Shown one piece after another: positions 45,966-54,575 of a DNA stretch of 64,000 nucleotides (positions within the stretch are counted from its first letter, which is position 1; every line of letters begins with the position of its first letter). This DNA comes from Molanna angustata (lineage: Eukaryota; Arthropoda; Insecta; Trichoptera; Molannidae), in the NCBI GenBank assembly GCA_963576475.1, contig OY754973.1, positions 11,575,253-11,639,252 of the forward strand, in the 5' to 3' direction. The notes under the pieces are model-generated. The model made no database searches, was not told where the DNA came from, and was given only the letters and a program-made list of their open reading frames with translations. Made by a program: the position numbers and the translations under genes.

Positions 45966-46460
45966 TAAAAAATATTTCACGTCCGTCCGTCCGTAGATTG
46001 TTTACATTCATACCGCTAATGTCAAACACAACATATCAAACGCAGTTGTTTTAAACAGCAAACAAATTCAAATAAAGAACATGGATACTCTATTGTGAAA
46101 CCGTATAAATGGTATCTAAACAATGTCACTATGCAAAAATCTCAAATATAAAAAAAAAATTCAAATGTACCTACTAAGTACACAATATGCGAAAGTTTCA
46201 AAACTCAAACTGGTTATTTTTTTTTTGTTCTCAACTACCAATAACTATGAAGTCGATATTGAGCTCGGCTTTGGAATCTACTAAAGCGATCCTCTTAAAA
46301 TCACTTAAGACCAACTTTGTAATTTTATAATTGTTATGTATTTGTAAATTTTTATATTTCTATTTGAGGTCCATGTCTGAGCTTATTTTTTATTTGTACG
46401 AATCCATTTTTTGCTGACGGTGCGCTACCAGTCATTTATGAGATGTTTTCCCGAATAACA
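45966..46460. other. Non-coding stretch
   Basis: No recognised gene or element. Confidence 0.35.
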
Positions 46461-46464
46461 CAAA

Positions 46465-47640
46465 TTTTCTGCTTGAGACAAAACACTGGAAAAAAACAAT
46501 TGAGTTTAATGTTGACACATACCATCTATTTGTTGACTTTAGGGCTGAATACGACACAGTAAACCGAGAAAAACTCTACAGAGCCATGGATGAATTTTAT
46601 ATCTAGGAACCTAGCAAACTGAGTGAAACTCGCAATGCCCAATGTAGAGTGTCAACTTAAAATACAGCGGGACATGTCCGAATCCTTGAGGACTTTCAAA
46701 GGAATAAGGCAGGGAGAGGCACTTACCTGCATACTTACTGTATAATTTGACGTCGGAAAAGGCCATCCGAGACTGAATTATTCAAATTGGTGGCCATGTT
46801 TTCAATAAATATGTGCAACTCCTTGTCTATGCCGATGATATAGATATCATTGCACGTTGGGAAAATGATTGAAAACTGCTTTTAAAGCCCCTGGTCGCAT
46901 CGGCGAGAAACGTGGGGTTGGCGGTGAATGAGGGAAAGAGGGTATGTATATTCCAGTCCATGGATGGCGAAAAACGCCAGATTTGCGAGTTGACGATTGC
47001 ATATTTGAAACTGTTATCGAGTTTGTGTATCTTAGTACAATGGTGTATCTTAGTACACAACAATGAATCGACCGAAATCAAATGTAGAATACTGGCCGCA
47101 AACAGGTAGGTACTACTATGGATTGCATAGGCAAATGAAGTCTCGTCACCTCACATGAAAAACCAAAGTCCTTTTCTCTAAGACTCTTATCCGGCCAGTA
47201 GGTACTCATATATGAATCGGAATTCTGGGCAATCACTTAAACTGATGAAAGAGTCCTCGAAACTTTTGAGAGGATAGTACATAGAAGGATCTACGGCCCG
47301 ATGTGTGATAAAGGCGAGTGGCGTATTAGATACAACCAGGAACTTCATGATTTGTGCAAGAATCGTACCATCTTGAATGAAATAAAAATCTGATAACTCA
47401 GATGGGCCGGAGACATCCAGTGAATGAGCGAAGAGGACGTCCCAAGTCGAATTAACGGTGCACCGGGGGGACGTAGAAGAATTGGAAGGCCGAAGCTTCG
47501 ATGGCTGGAAGGAGTATTGAAGGGTGAAAATAACATCGTAATTGGCGCCACTGGCGAGCTCTGTAGGAGGTTAAAACTGGACCTGTATTGTAGAGCTACA
47601 GATAGAAAAAAGAATGGTAAAATTCACGAACAATGAGCTT
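46465..47640 (+). mobile_element. RTE-type LINE with RT remnants, decayed
   Basis: Pieces in shifting frames: DTYHLFVDFRAEYDTVNREK (about 46515), RGIRQGEALTCILT (about 46710), QLLVYADDIDIIAR-like sequence at about 46815-46855 (catalytic box), VNEGKRVCIF, ERVLETFERI and RRIYGPMCDKGEWRIRYN (about 47283), EEDVPSRINGAPGGRRRIGR then PKLRWLEGVLKG (47430-47525), ending at a stop near 47636. Order and spacing match an RTE RT and C-terminal domain. Many stops, including one after LTV at about 46745. No TGATGA tail is visible. Confidence 0.85.
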
Positions 47641-47644
47641 GTTC

Positions 47645-48295
47645 ATATTTCGACAATCTTGTTGAAGTATAACTAAAGTATAAGGACTGATTCTATGTTT
47701 AACTTTATCAGATGAAACGATTAATCTGTAAAAAGTAATGAATTTTCATAGAATATTAAATTTTGTTTGGTTTTTATGCGCATACATCAAGGCCATTTTT
47801 ATTTCCATAGACTAAAAATAATTTTCTAATAATTGTATGTCTGGTATTACCACATTTATAAACTCAATAATTTGACTTAATTTCAAAATTTCGACAAGTC
47901 TACCGTTTGGATTTTCTGAGAAATTAATTACGGTCCATACAGTTGAACGAATATTTATGAAAATAAGAAGTGTATTCTTTGATGTAATATGAACATTTAT
48001 ACATTATTGAGTAAGATTTATCTTTGACCAAAGTACAAGTTTCTCGGTTTGAGATTATATAATATACTAACCACATACCTTCTTTCATTTGGCGAGATTC
48101 AAGTATCTGAGAAATTAGATAAAAGACGGAGCAGAGTCTATTTTGAACGATGACCTGCTAATGAATTGATGATGGCATGTCTCGCGGTATAGGAGATTCG
48201 TAGTAGTCCGAGGCAGGATCACTTTTCAATATCCAACTAACTACATCTGTTTGGTGTCGATGTTTGATTGTGAAAATCAAAGTTTAATATCAGTA
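47645..48295. other. Non-coding stretch
   Basis: Nothing recognised; AT-rich. Confidence 0.35.
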
Positions 48296-48296
48296 T

Positions 48297-48405
48297 TTAT
48301 TTATTTTATAAGAGACTCACAGATAAATTGGTGGTCCATTTAATAACATTAAAATAATACAAACATGTTAAGTCAACTTCAATTAAGAGTGCCTGCTGCA
48401 TGATC
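48297..48405 (-). repeat. Retroelement 3' tail, minus strand
   Basis: ATTTATTTATTTTATAAGAG, GATAAATTGGTGGTCC, ACAAACATGTTAAGTCAACT and GAGTGCCTGCTGCATG. Shares the last parts with 58545-58675. It is followed by fragments resembling the right end of family B (CCAAGTGTCGATTCG) and of family D (GGCCACAACCCACTCGTTT at 48552). Confidence 0.5.
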
Positions 48406-48595
48406 CAAGTGTCGATTCGTTCAAGAGAATTTGAAGAATATTTTGTGTGTCCCCGTCCCCCTTTATAACTTTTGATTCGCTCAATTCACAGAGCCAATTC
48501 ACAAAATTTCAATACTTTGTGGAGTGACTTGGTAGTGAGGAAATAGCTTTGGCCACAACCCACTCGTTTAAATACACTTTTACTATATCCTATTA

Positions 48596-48753
48596 CGATT
48601 CGTCTAAATTTATCCGTCTGAATTTTAGTATACGAGAAATTTCAAAAAGTTGACTGCATTTATACGAGACTCATTACATCACACCGCGCGGACGAAATCC
48701 TTTTATACATGGTCGCCCGTTGGTTACAGACGTATTCGTACTCTGAAACGAAC
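48596..48753. mobile_element. Short MITE, family E, copy 1
   Basis: Starts CGATTCGTCTAAATTTATCC and ends CTCTGAAACGAACCAG; a second copy is at 63143-63301 with TGATTCGTCT...GAAACGAATCA, an inverted pair. Shared interior: GTCTGAATTTTAGTATACGA, TTGACTGCAT, TCCTTTTATMCAYGGTCGCC. Confidence 0.65.
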
Positions 48754-48901
48754 CAGAATAAGACATACGTCTATTGATCTTTAACTATATGGAAGCTTAT
48801 ACCACTTAACAAGACCCACTACAGTAAATGCTCTTTCACCAAAGTTCACCATTCGATACGTTTTCTAAACATATATAAACCTAATAGTTTTCTTAACATA
48901 T

Positions 48902-49098
48902 TGTTATGAAATTAAGTACTATTAAAAAGAACCCAAATTGAAAATAAGAACCCAAGAAAAATGAAAACAAAAGATTTGAGTAGTGAGTTAAAAAAACTAG
49001 ACAAAACCTTGTAAAAATATAAATTGTAGAAATATAAATTGTAAAAATAAATAAGACTTTGAACCATAATAAAATAAATAAATATAAATTTCGGTACA
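48902..49098 (+). repeat. 5' LTR, 197 bp
   Basis: Begins TG and ends CA within TGTTATG...CGGTACA. AT-rich; contains AATAAATAAGACTTTG and AATAAAATAAATAAATA, the latter a plausible polyadenylation region. No substitution relative to the 3' LTR was found. Confidence 0.97.
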
Positions 49099-49100
49099 TT

Positions 49101-49118
49101 TGGTGTCAGGTGTGGGGT
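49101..49118 (+). promoter_or_regulatory. Candidate primer-binding site
   Basis: TGGTGTCAGGTGTGGGGT starts two bases after the LTR. TGG complements the tRNA CCA end, and TGGTGTCAG is as expected for pairing with a tRNA-Leu-like 3' end. The tRNA identity is inferred from memory of insect elements. Confidence 0.6.
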
Positions 49119-49184
49119 ATAAAAATACCCAAGTATTTTTTGTGTAAGAAAAAAATAAAATAGTTATTTATAAAGACATTTATT

Positions 49185-50384
49185 ATGGCATCAAAAAAAA
49201 TAACTCTTTTAGAGTTGAAAGTGGTTGATTTAAAACATGAGTTGGAGGAGAGAGACGCTGATACATCAGGAAATAAAAATGCACTTCAACTACGATTGAG
49301 AAAAGTGATGCAAGAAGTAGGTGAGGATCCAGACACATACCTTTTTGAAATGCCTTGCTCTAACAACGATCTTTGTCAAGTCTTAAAAGAACATTCCAGA
49401 GACATAGAAGAGAAGTTTCAAGAACATTCCAGAGATATAAAAGGAGAAATTAAAGAAATCAAAGGAGAAGTAGCGATGCTTCAAAAGCATTCAAATACTA
49501 TAGAAAAGAAATTCCAGAATTATTCTATGACCTTTGATGAGAAGATAAATGAATTAACTAAACAGATGAAAGTTTTGGAGAATCAAGTGCTTCCTTCAAT
49601 CACGCCAATGAATTCCGAGCAAAATTCAGCTGTAGATACAAATTTAAAGTGTGTAGAAGATACAAGAGTACCAACAGTGGAGTGCGTGCGAAATGATATG
49701 CCAACCTTTGATGGAAAATGCCCCTGGGAAGAATATTTAACATTGTTCGAGACAGTGGCCATGATAAATGGCTGGTCCATGACAAGAAAGGCCTCAGTGT
49801 TGAGTGTATCATTACGAGGTGATGCTTTAAAAGTTTTGGAGACAATTCCTCTAGCTGAGCGACGAGATTTAAAATTGTTGATTGAGAGACTTGAGATGCG
49901 ATTTGGACATAAGCACATGGAACAGTTTTACAGGTCACAACTTAAGAATCGTAATCAGAAATCTAATGAAACTCTCCAGGAATTTGAGGCGGATATAGCG
50001 CGTCTAATTAGATATGCATACCCTACGGTTCCTGATGATGTGTGTGAAAGCCTTGCAGTAGAAAAGTTCTTGGATGGATTGTGGGCAAATGAGACACAAC
50101 AAGCTGTAAAACTAGCTAGACCACAAACTTTGAGTGACGCTCTAACCCAGGCACTCGAATTTGAATCTATAAAAAAATCTTTACGAGGTCATGCTCAAGC
50201 CCGCGTTGTTGAGGCCGTTGAAGAGAATCAAAAACTCATCGAATGCATTGTCGAAAAGGTGATGAAGGCATTGCAAGGAAGAAAAAGACAGTTTCGCTGC
50301 TGGGGTTGTGGACGAGCTGGACATCTACGTAATCGGTGTCCAAATGAAGCAACAACGCAACAGCAACAGCCACAGGAAAACTAA
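49185..50384 (+). CDS. gag: Gag-like structural protein with N-terminal SAP motif
   Basis: A 399-residue protein that would form the retrotransposon particle and package RNA. Residues ~7-45 (LLELKVVDLKHELEERDADT, SGNKNALQLRLRKVM) fit a SAP motif, a helix-turn-helix that in other proteins binds AT-rich DNA or chromatin. Residues ~65-125 are Lys/Glu-rich heptad-like repeats (EHSRDIEEKFQEHSRDIKGE), likely coiled coil. Residues ~165-330 (PTFDGKCPWEEYLTLFETVA, LQEFEADIARLIRYAYP) match the retrotransposon Gag capsid fold. A CCHC knuckle, C372-X2-C375-X4-H380-X4-C385, is near the end, followed by a Gln-rich tail. The start at 49185 (ATGGCATC) is the first ATG of the frame, 87 bp after the LTR. The Gag stop (50382-50384) lies inside an overlap with the pol frame. 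Confidence 0.93.
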   Translation: MASKKITLLELKVVDLKHELEERDADTSGNKNALQLRLRKVMQEVGEDPDTYLFEMPCSNNDLCQVLKEHSRDIEEKFQEHSRDIKGEIKEIKGEVAMLQKHSNTIEKKFQNYSMTFDEKINELTKQMKVLENQVLPSITPMNSEQNSAVDTNLKCVEDTRVPTVECVRNDMPTFDGKCPWEEYLTLFETVAMINGWSMTRKASVLSVSLRGDALKVLETIPLAERRDLKLLIERLEMRFGHKHMEQFYRSQLKNRNQKSNETLQEFEADIARLIRYAYPTVPDDVCESLAVEKFLDGLWANETQQAVKLARPQTLSDALTQALEFESIKKSLRGHAQARVVEAVEENQKLIECIVEKVMKALQGRKRQFRCWGCGRAGHLRNRCPNEATTQQQQPQEN

Positions 50385-50392
50385 AAAGGGTT
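50345..50392 (+). promoter_or_regulatory. gag-pol overlap, candidate -1 frameshift site
   Basis: The pol frame is open from 50348 (after a TGA at 50345-50347), while gag stops at 50384, a 37-nt overlap in the -1 frame. Right at the gag stop is GGAAAAC (50375-50381, gag codons GAA AAC TAA), which resembles the X-XXY-YYZ slippery heptamers but is not canonical in its first half. A downstream pseudoknot was not worked out. There is no ATG early in pol, so frameshifting or a fused product is expected. Confidence 0.45.
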
Positions 50393-50410
50393 GATGGGAA
50401 GGGGCAACTG

Positions 50411-52981
50411 TTGACCTACATTACCAATGCCTCAAAGAGATCTGCAGTTGTTGCATCATTCAGTGGTCGAGATACCAGTATGTTTATAAATGGCAAAGTA
50501 AACGGAAAGAATTTGAAACTTTTGCTGGATACTGGAGCAACGATGACAATCATGAGACCAGATTTGCTTTATAACAAAAAGTGTATTACACCAACTAAAT
50601 GGACATTACGAACAGCTACTGGGGAGTCGGCATCTATATGTGGTGAGACATATGCCAACTTTCAAATTGGTAGTTCTATCTTCGATCATCAGGTGCTAGT
50701 GGCGAATATAGAGGAGGAAGTTATTCTCGGAATGGACATAATGGCGAAATATGGATTCCAGTTGGATCTAAAGAGGCGATCTTTGAAAATTGGAGATGAA
50801 GATGTTCTCGTGCAAGAGCGTGAGGAATTTTCTACACGTGTTCTTGCAGCGGATGTTGTAACTATTCCAAAACAAAGTGAGATGTTAGTACGAGTCAATT
50901 TAGACTGTGTTATCCCGAATGGACATGTTTTGGTTGTGGAGTCCAACGCCAACAATGAAGCAGGAAAAGGAGTATTAATTGCAAGAGCACTGATTCAAAA
51001 CCAAAAGGAAATTTTAGTCAGATTAATGAACATAAATGAATATCCAGTAACTGTCAAAAAAGGAGCTTATTTAAGTGTGTGTTCATCAGTTTCATCAGTA
51101 ACACAAAATGCCTGCATCGCACAAGTTTCTTCAGAGGATGTACCAAAACATCTTGAAGACTTTGTAAAAGATGCTTGTAAGGAACTTACCAAAGAACAAA
51201 GCAAACAAATTAGATACCTCATTGCTCATTATCAAGATGTTTTTGAGAATGCGAGTCTTTCTAAAGGAAGAACCAATGTTGTTCAACATCAAATAGATAC
51301 GGGTGACGCAAGGCCTATCCGCCAATTACCTAGAAGGCTATCATTAGCAAAGCGGGCGGAAGCAGATCAAATTATTCAAGACATGGAAAGGGATAGCGTT
51401 ATTGAACCATCAAGCAGCCCATGGTGTTCACCAGTAGTGTTAGTTAAAAAAAAAGATGGCTCAACTCGGTTCTGTGTGGACTTTCGCTTATTGAATAGTG
51501 TAACTAAGAAGGATAGTTATCCACTGCCTCGAATCGATGACACCCTAGATACATTGGCTGGTTGTAAGATCTTCTCAACTTTGGATCTAAAGAGTGGTTA
51601 TTGGCAGGTTGGATTGGAACCCAAGGATAGAGAAAAAACGGCGTTTTCTGTTGGAAGTGGATTGTGGCAATTCAAAGTGATGCCATTTGGACTTTGCAAT
51701 GCACCGGCTACGTTTGAACGACTAATGGAAAGTGTGCTAAGAGGGTTATCGTGGGAGACCTGTTTGGTATACTTAGATGACATCATCGTACTTGGGAAGC
51801 GTTTTGAAGAACATTTAGGAAATTTGGAACAGGTATTTTCACGATTGAGGTTGGCCAACCTTAAACTCAATTGCAAGAAATGTATATTGTTCCGAAAGCA
51901 AGTCAACTATCTAGGTCATGTTGTCTCTGAGGAGGGAGTAGCAGTAGATCCTGAGAAGATTAAAGCTGTTCGAGATTGGCCAGTACTTAAAGACAAACAT
52001 GAAGTAAGAAGCTTTTTGGGTCTGAGTACCTACTATCGACGATTTGTTCCAGGCTTTGCTGACATCGCAAAGCCACTGACAAAACTCACGGAGGAAAGCA
52101 GTGAATTCATATGGGATTTCAAGTGCCAACATGCATTTGAAGAATTAAAACAGGTTCTAATTAATTCTCCGGTTTTGAGTTATCCTCGAGCTGAAGGAAT
52201 GTTTATTCTGGATACAGATGCAAGTAACGTTGGTATCGGAAGTGTGCTCTCCCAAGTACAAGATGGGGCAGAACGCGTGATTGCTTACTTCAGTAAAGTA
52301 TTGTCGAAACCAGAACGCAATTACTGTGTAACACGAAGAGAATTGCTTGCTGTTATCAAGTCAGTTGAGCACTTTCGCAAGTATTTATATGGACGGAAAT
52401 TTCTTTTAAGGACAGATCACTCGGCACTTGTGTGGCTTTTGCGATTCAAGAATCCTGAAGGTCAAGTGGCAAGATGGATAGAGAGATTGCAAGAATATGA
52501 CTATGATTCTGAACATCGAGCCGGACTTCATCATAGAAATGCCGATGCACTGTCAAGGCGACCATGTCCAGAGGATTGCCAGCACTGTAATAAGGCTGAG
52601 GAAAAGTTTTTTATAGCTTGTAGAACCACGGTCGTTGACAATTTTTGGCAAGATGATGAAATACGAGCAGACCAATTGGAAGACCCAGATCTCAAGTTTG
52701 TAATGCAGTGGAAGGAAAATGATCAAAGACCTTTATGGGAAGAAATAGCTTCACTATCTCCAAATATTAAGTCATACTGGGCTCAGTGGCAATCCATTGT
52801 CGTGGAAAATGGGTTGTTAAAGCGTGTATTGGAGAATGAAGATGGAACACAGCAGAGACAACAACTATTGATTCCAAGGAAGAGAATTCCTGAAGTTCTT
52901 AAACTGCTTCACAATGAGTTAAAAAAAACACAGAAAAAATTCGTCAACGTTTTTATTGGGTCAATTACAATGGAGATGTAA
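50411..52981 (+). CDS. pol: Pol: protease, reverse transcriptase, RNase H
   Basis: Numbering is from 50411, though the frame opens at 50348. An aspartic protease has LLLDTGATMTI with Asp40 catalytic, and ILGMDIMAKYG as the second conserved motif. RT follows from ~residue 305: SPWCSPVVLVKKKDGSTRFC, DFRLLNSVTKKDSYPLPRID, FSTLDLKSGYWQVGL, FGLCNAPATFERLM, and the catalytic YLDD at 454-457 (51770-51781), then YLGHVVSEEGV. RNase H: LDTDASNVGIGSVLSQ (Asp601), RRELLAVIKSVEHFRKYL, RTDHSALVWL, NADALSRRP. The integrase zinc-binding region starts (LLHNE, about 52905) but the frame is lost there and the remaining residues to 52981 are out of frame. All catalytic motifs of PR, RT and RNase H look intact. 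Confidence 0.95.
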   Translation: MTYITNASKRSAVVASFSGRDTSMFINGKVNGKNLKLLLDTGATMTIMRPDLLYNKKCITPTKWTLRTATGESASICGETYANFQIGSSIFDHQVLVANIEEEVILGMDIMAKYGFQLDLKRRSLKIGDEDVLVQEREEFSTRVLAADVVTIPKQSEMLVRVNLDCVIPNGHVLVVESNANNEAGKGVLIARALIQNQKEILVRLMNINEYPVTVKKGAYLSVCSSVSSVTQNACIAQVSSEDVPKHLEDFVKDACKELTKEQSKQIRYLIAHYQDVFENASLSKGRTNVVQHQIDTGDARPIRQLPRRLSLAKRAEADQIIQDMERDSVIEPSSSPWCSPVVLVKKKDGSTRFCVDFRLLNSVTKKDSYPLPRIDDTLDTLAGCKIFSTLDLKSGYWQVGLEPKDREKTAFSVGSGLWQFKVMPFGLCNAPATFERLMESVLRGLSWETCLVYLDDIIVLGKRFEEHLGNLEQVFSRLRLANLKLNCKKCILFRKQVNYLGHVVSEEGVAVDPEKIKAVRDWPVLKDKHEVRSFLGLSTYYRRFVPGFADIAKPLTKLTEESSEFIWDFKCQHAFEELKQVLINSPVLSYPRAEGMFILDTDASNVGIGSVLSQVQDGAERVIAYFSKVLSKPERNYCVTRRELLAVIKSVEHFRKYLYGRKFLLRTDHSALVWLLRFKNPEGQVARWIERLQEYDYDSEHRAGLHHRNADALSRRPCPEDCQHCNKAEEKFFIACRTTVVDNFWQDDEIRADQLEDPDLKFVMQWKENDQRPLWEEIASLSPNIKSYWAQWQSIVVENGLLKRVLENEDGTQQRQQLLIPRKRIPEVLKLLHNELKKTQKKFVNVFIGSITMEM
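52918..52940 (+). other. Small deletion/frameshift in integrase zinc-binding region
   Basis: The pol frame carries LLHNE and then turns into unrelated residues. The next frame resumes integrase at IRQRFYWVNYNGDVKDWC (from 52939), with CRRCVTC supplying the two cysteines. The Gly-Gly-His segment normally between these parts of the HHCC domain is missing, so this is a deletion that also shifted the frame, not a simple 1-base slip. It lies at an A-run (52921-52928). The second zinc-binding His appears lost. Confidence 0.75.
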
Positions 52982-54564
52982 AAGATTGGTGTAGAAGATG
53001 TGTAACTTGTGCCACTTCAAACGGACCTCAGAAACGAAGGCGTGCGCCAATGAGGCAGTATAATGTTGGTAGCCCATTTGAAAGGATAGCCATTGACATA
53101 GCGGGGCCGTTTCCCACAACGGAAAGAGGGAATAAATATATTCTGGTAGCAATGGACTATTTTAGTAAATGGACAGAAGCCTATGCACTACCGAATCAAG
53201 AAGCTACCACTGTTGCTGAAGTCTTGGTAAGGGAACTGATAAGTCGTTTTGGAGTACCATTGGAGTTACACTCGGACCAGGGAAGAAACTTTGAATCAGC
53301 CGTATTCCAGGGAATTTGTGAAGCATTAGGAATTCGAAAGACGAGAACAACTGCTTTGCATCCACAGTCGGATGGAATGGTGGAGCGAATGAATCGAACA
53401 ATTGGAAGATTTTTGTCAAAAGCAGTGTCCGATCACCAGAAGGATTGGGACGAATACATCCACTTGTTCTTATTAGCTTATCGAGCAGCAATTCATGAGA
53501 CAACAGGGCAAACACCGGCAAGTGTGATTTTTGGCCGTGAGTTACGGTTACCTTGCGACCTGCAGTATGGATCTAAGCCTGGAGAAGATCTAGTTGGAGA
53601 AGATTATGTGTCAGATCTTCGGAGGAAAATGAATGCTATACATGACCGTGTACGGTCCAATATTCAAGTAGCTAGTGACAAGATGAAGGAGCGATACGAC
53701 ATTAAAGCTGTGGAAGGTGGTTATCAGGCTGGAGACTTGGTTTGGTTATTTAATCCACAACGACGACGAGGCTACTCACCAAAGCTTCAGAAATCCTGGG
53801 AAGGACCGTATGAAGTGATCAAAAGGATTAATGATGTGGTTTATCGTATACGAAGAAAACCAAATGGGAAGCCAAGAGTGGTACATTTCAATCGCCTGGC
53901 TCCCTTTTTAGGTGATAACAAGGATGAGGAAAAAAATCCAGTTGCTCAAGTTTGCAATGTCCAAAGTGAAGAAAAGACCTTCGAGGAATTCATGATGACT
54001 CCTTATCGACGCACTCGCCATGGTGTGACTGTGGAAATTGAGCAAGACCTCTTCGATATCCCAGAAGATAATGTTTTAGCTTACTGTGTGGCTCAAGACA
54101 TGAAGATGACTAGTGGTATAGCCAAAGTTATCATGAGAAAGTATGGGATGTTATATGAGCTAAAAGCCAAGAATCTGAAGATTGGAGAAGCGGTCCATTC
54201 ACAGCATGGAAAACAGCATTTATTCTACATGACGAATAAGGAAACGTCTGAGGAACGAGCAGAGTATGCTCAGATGTGGAACTGTCTACGAAGTATGCGG
54301 GATCAAATGTTACAGTTGAATCTTATGAAGCTCGGCATTCCAAAGATCAGTGATGGTATGGATTGGAAAGTGGTTCGGAATATGATAGAAGAGATTTTTC
54401 ATAATACTGGAATTAATGTTCTAGTTTGCTGCTATAATCCAAGATACAGTAAAAATATAAAAAAAAGTGTACCATGTTACTTTTTCAAAGCATCTCACTG
54501 TAGAGAAGGTTCAAAATGCCGATTTATTCATCTAGAGAATTCTGTTCGGGACGAACTGAACTAA
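52939..54564 (+). CDS. Integrase fused to macrodomain and CCCH zinc finger
   Basis: The frame is open from the integrase zinc-binding cysteines; residues are numbered from the ATG at 53050 (504 aa). Integrase core: Asp16 (IAIDIAGPFP), Asp76 (LHSDQGRNFES) and Glu112 (GMVERMNRTIGRF) make the D,D(35)E triad. Residues ~225-290 are a GPY/F module (GDLVWLFNPQRRRGY, WEGPYEVIKRI, VVHFNRLAPF). Beyond that, unlike ordinary Gypsy elements, residues ~330-464 resemble a TARG1/OARD1-class macrodomain: DLFDIPEDNVLAYCVAQDMK, SGIAKVIMRKYG, LKIGEAV, FYMTNKETSEERAEY, IPKISDGMDW, VVRNMIEEIF. Residues 476-494 are a CCCH finger, C-X7-C-X5-C-X3-H (CYFFKASHCREGSKCRFIH). The stop is 12 bp before the 3' LTR. The macrodomain call is from residue patterns only. 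Confidence 0.88.
   Translation: MRQRFYWVNYNGDVKDWCRRCVTCATSNGPQKRRRAPMRQYNVGSPFERIAIDIAGPFPTTERGNKYILVAMDYFSKWTEAYALPNQEATTVAEVLVRELISRFGVPLELHSDQGRNFESAVFQGICEALGIRKTRTTALHPQSDGMVERMNRTIGRFLSKAVSDHQKDWDEYIHLFLLAYRAAIHETTGQTPASVIFGRELRLPCDLQYGSKPGEDLVGEDYVSDLRRKMNAIHDRVRSNIQVASDKMKERYDIKAVEGGYQAGDLVWLFNPQRRRGYSPKLQKSWEGPYEVIKRINDVVYRIRRKPNGKPRVVHFNRLAPFLGDNKDEEKNPVAQVCNVQSEEKTFEEFMMTPYRRTRHGVTVEIEQDLFDIPEDNVLAYCVAQDMKMTSGIAKVIMRKYGMLYELKAKNLKIGEAVHSQHGKQHLFYMTNKETSEERAEYAQMWNCLRSMRDQMLQLNLMKLGIPKISDGMDWKVVRNMIEEIFHNTGINVLVCCYNPRYSKNIKKSVPCYFFKASHCREGSKCRFIHLENSVRDELN
54037..54441 (+). other. Macrodomain (ADP-ribose binding/hydrolase-like) segment
   Basis: Macrodomains bind ADP-ribose; the TARG1/OARD1 class removes ADP-ribose from acidic residues through a Lys and an Asp. 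By eye, the order fits: N-terminal strand with DLF, an (L)A(Y/H)CV(A/S)QD segment, GIA before a Lys-rich helix (KVIMRKYG), G-E-A/V strand, (F/Y)YMTNKE with a Lys at the place of the catalytic Lys, a helix with a C/L-R-S-M pattern, and (I/M)PKIxxGMD with an Asp at the place of the catalytic Asp. The Gly-rich loop is altered (SDG in place of the more usual GCG). It lies between integrase and the CCCH finger in one uninterrupted frame inside the LTRs. Confidence 0.75.
54475..54531 (+). other. CCCH zinc finger at the C-terminus
   Basis: Cysteine codons at 54475, 54499 and 54517 and a histidine at 54529 give C-X7-C-X5-C-X3-H, close to the usual C-X7/8-C-X5-C-X3-H RNA-binding finger, with Phe/Phe and Arg-Phe between ligands. 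Only one finger is present. Confidence 0.85.
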
Positions 54565-54575
54565 GAGGGAGGCAG
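54562..54575 (+). promoter_or_regulatory. Polypurine tract
   Basis: AAGAGGGAGGCAG immediately precedes the 3' LTR and overlaps the stop codon region of the last frame; it is the expected plus-strand primer site. Confidence 0.8.

Noticed and set aside
45570..45968. 132-codon plus-strand frame
   Set aside because: It covers the interior and right terminal repeat of a MITE and runs into a SINE; no protein similarity is visible.
53050..53950. Chromodomain after the integrase GPY/F module
   Set aside because: The residues after NRLAPF lack the aromatic-rich chromodomain pattern; they lead into the macrodomain-like segment.
54037..54564. Envelope gene or a separate host gene downstream of integrase
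   Set aside because: There is no signal peptide or membrane segment, and the segment is in the integrase frame inside the LTRs; macrodomain plus CCCH fits better.
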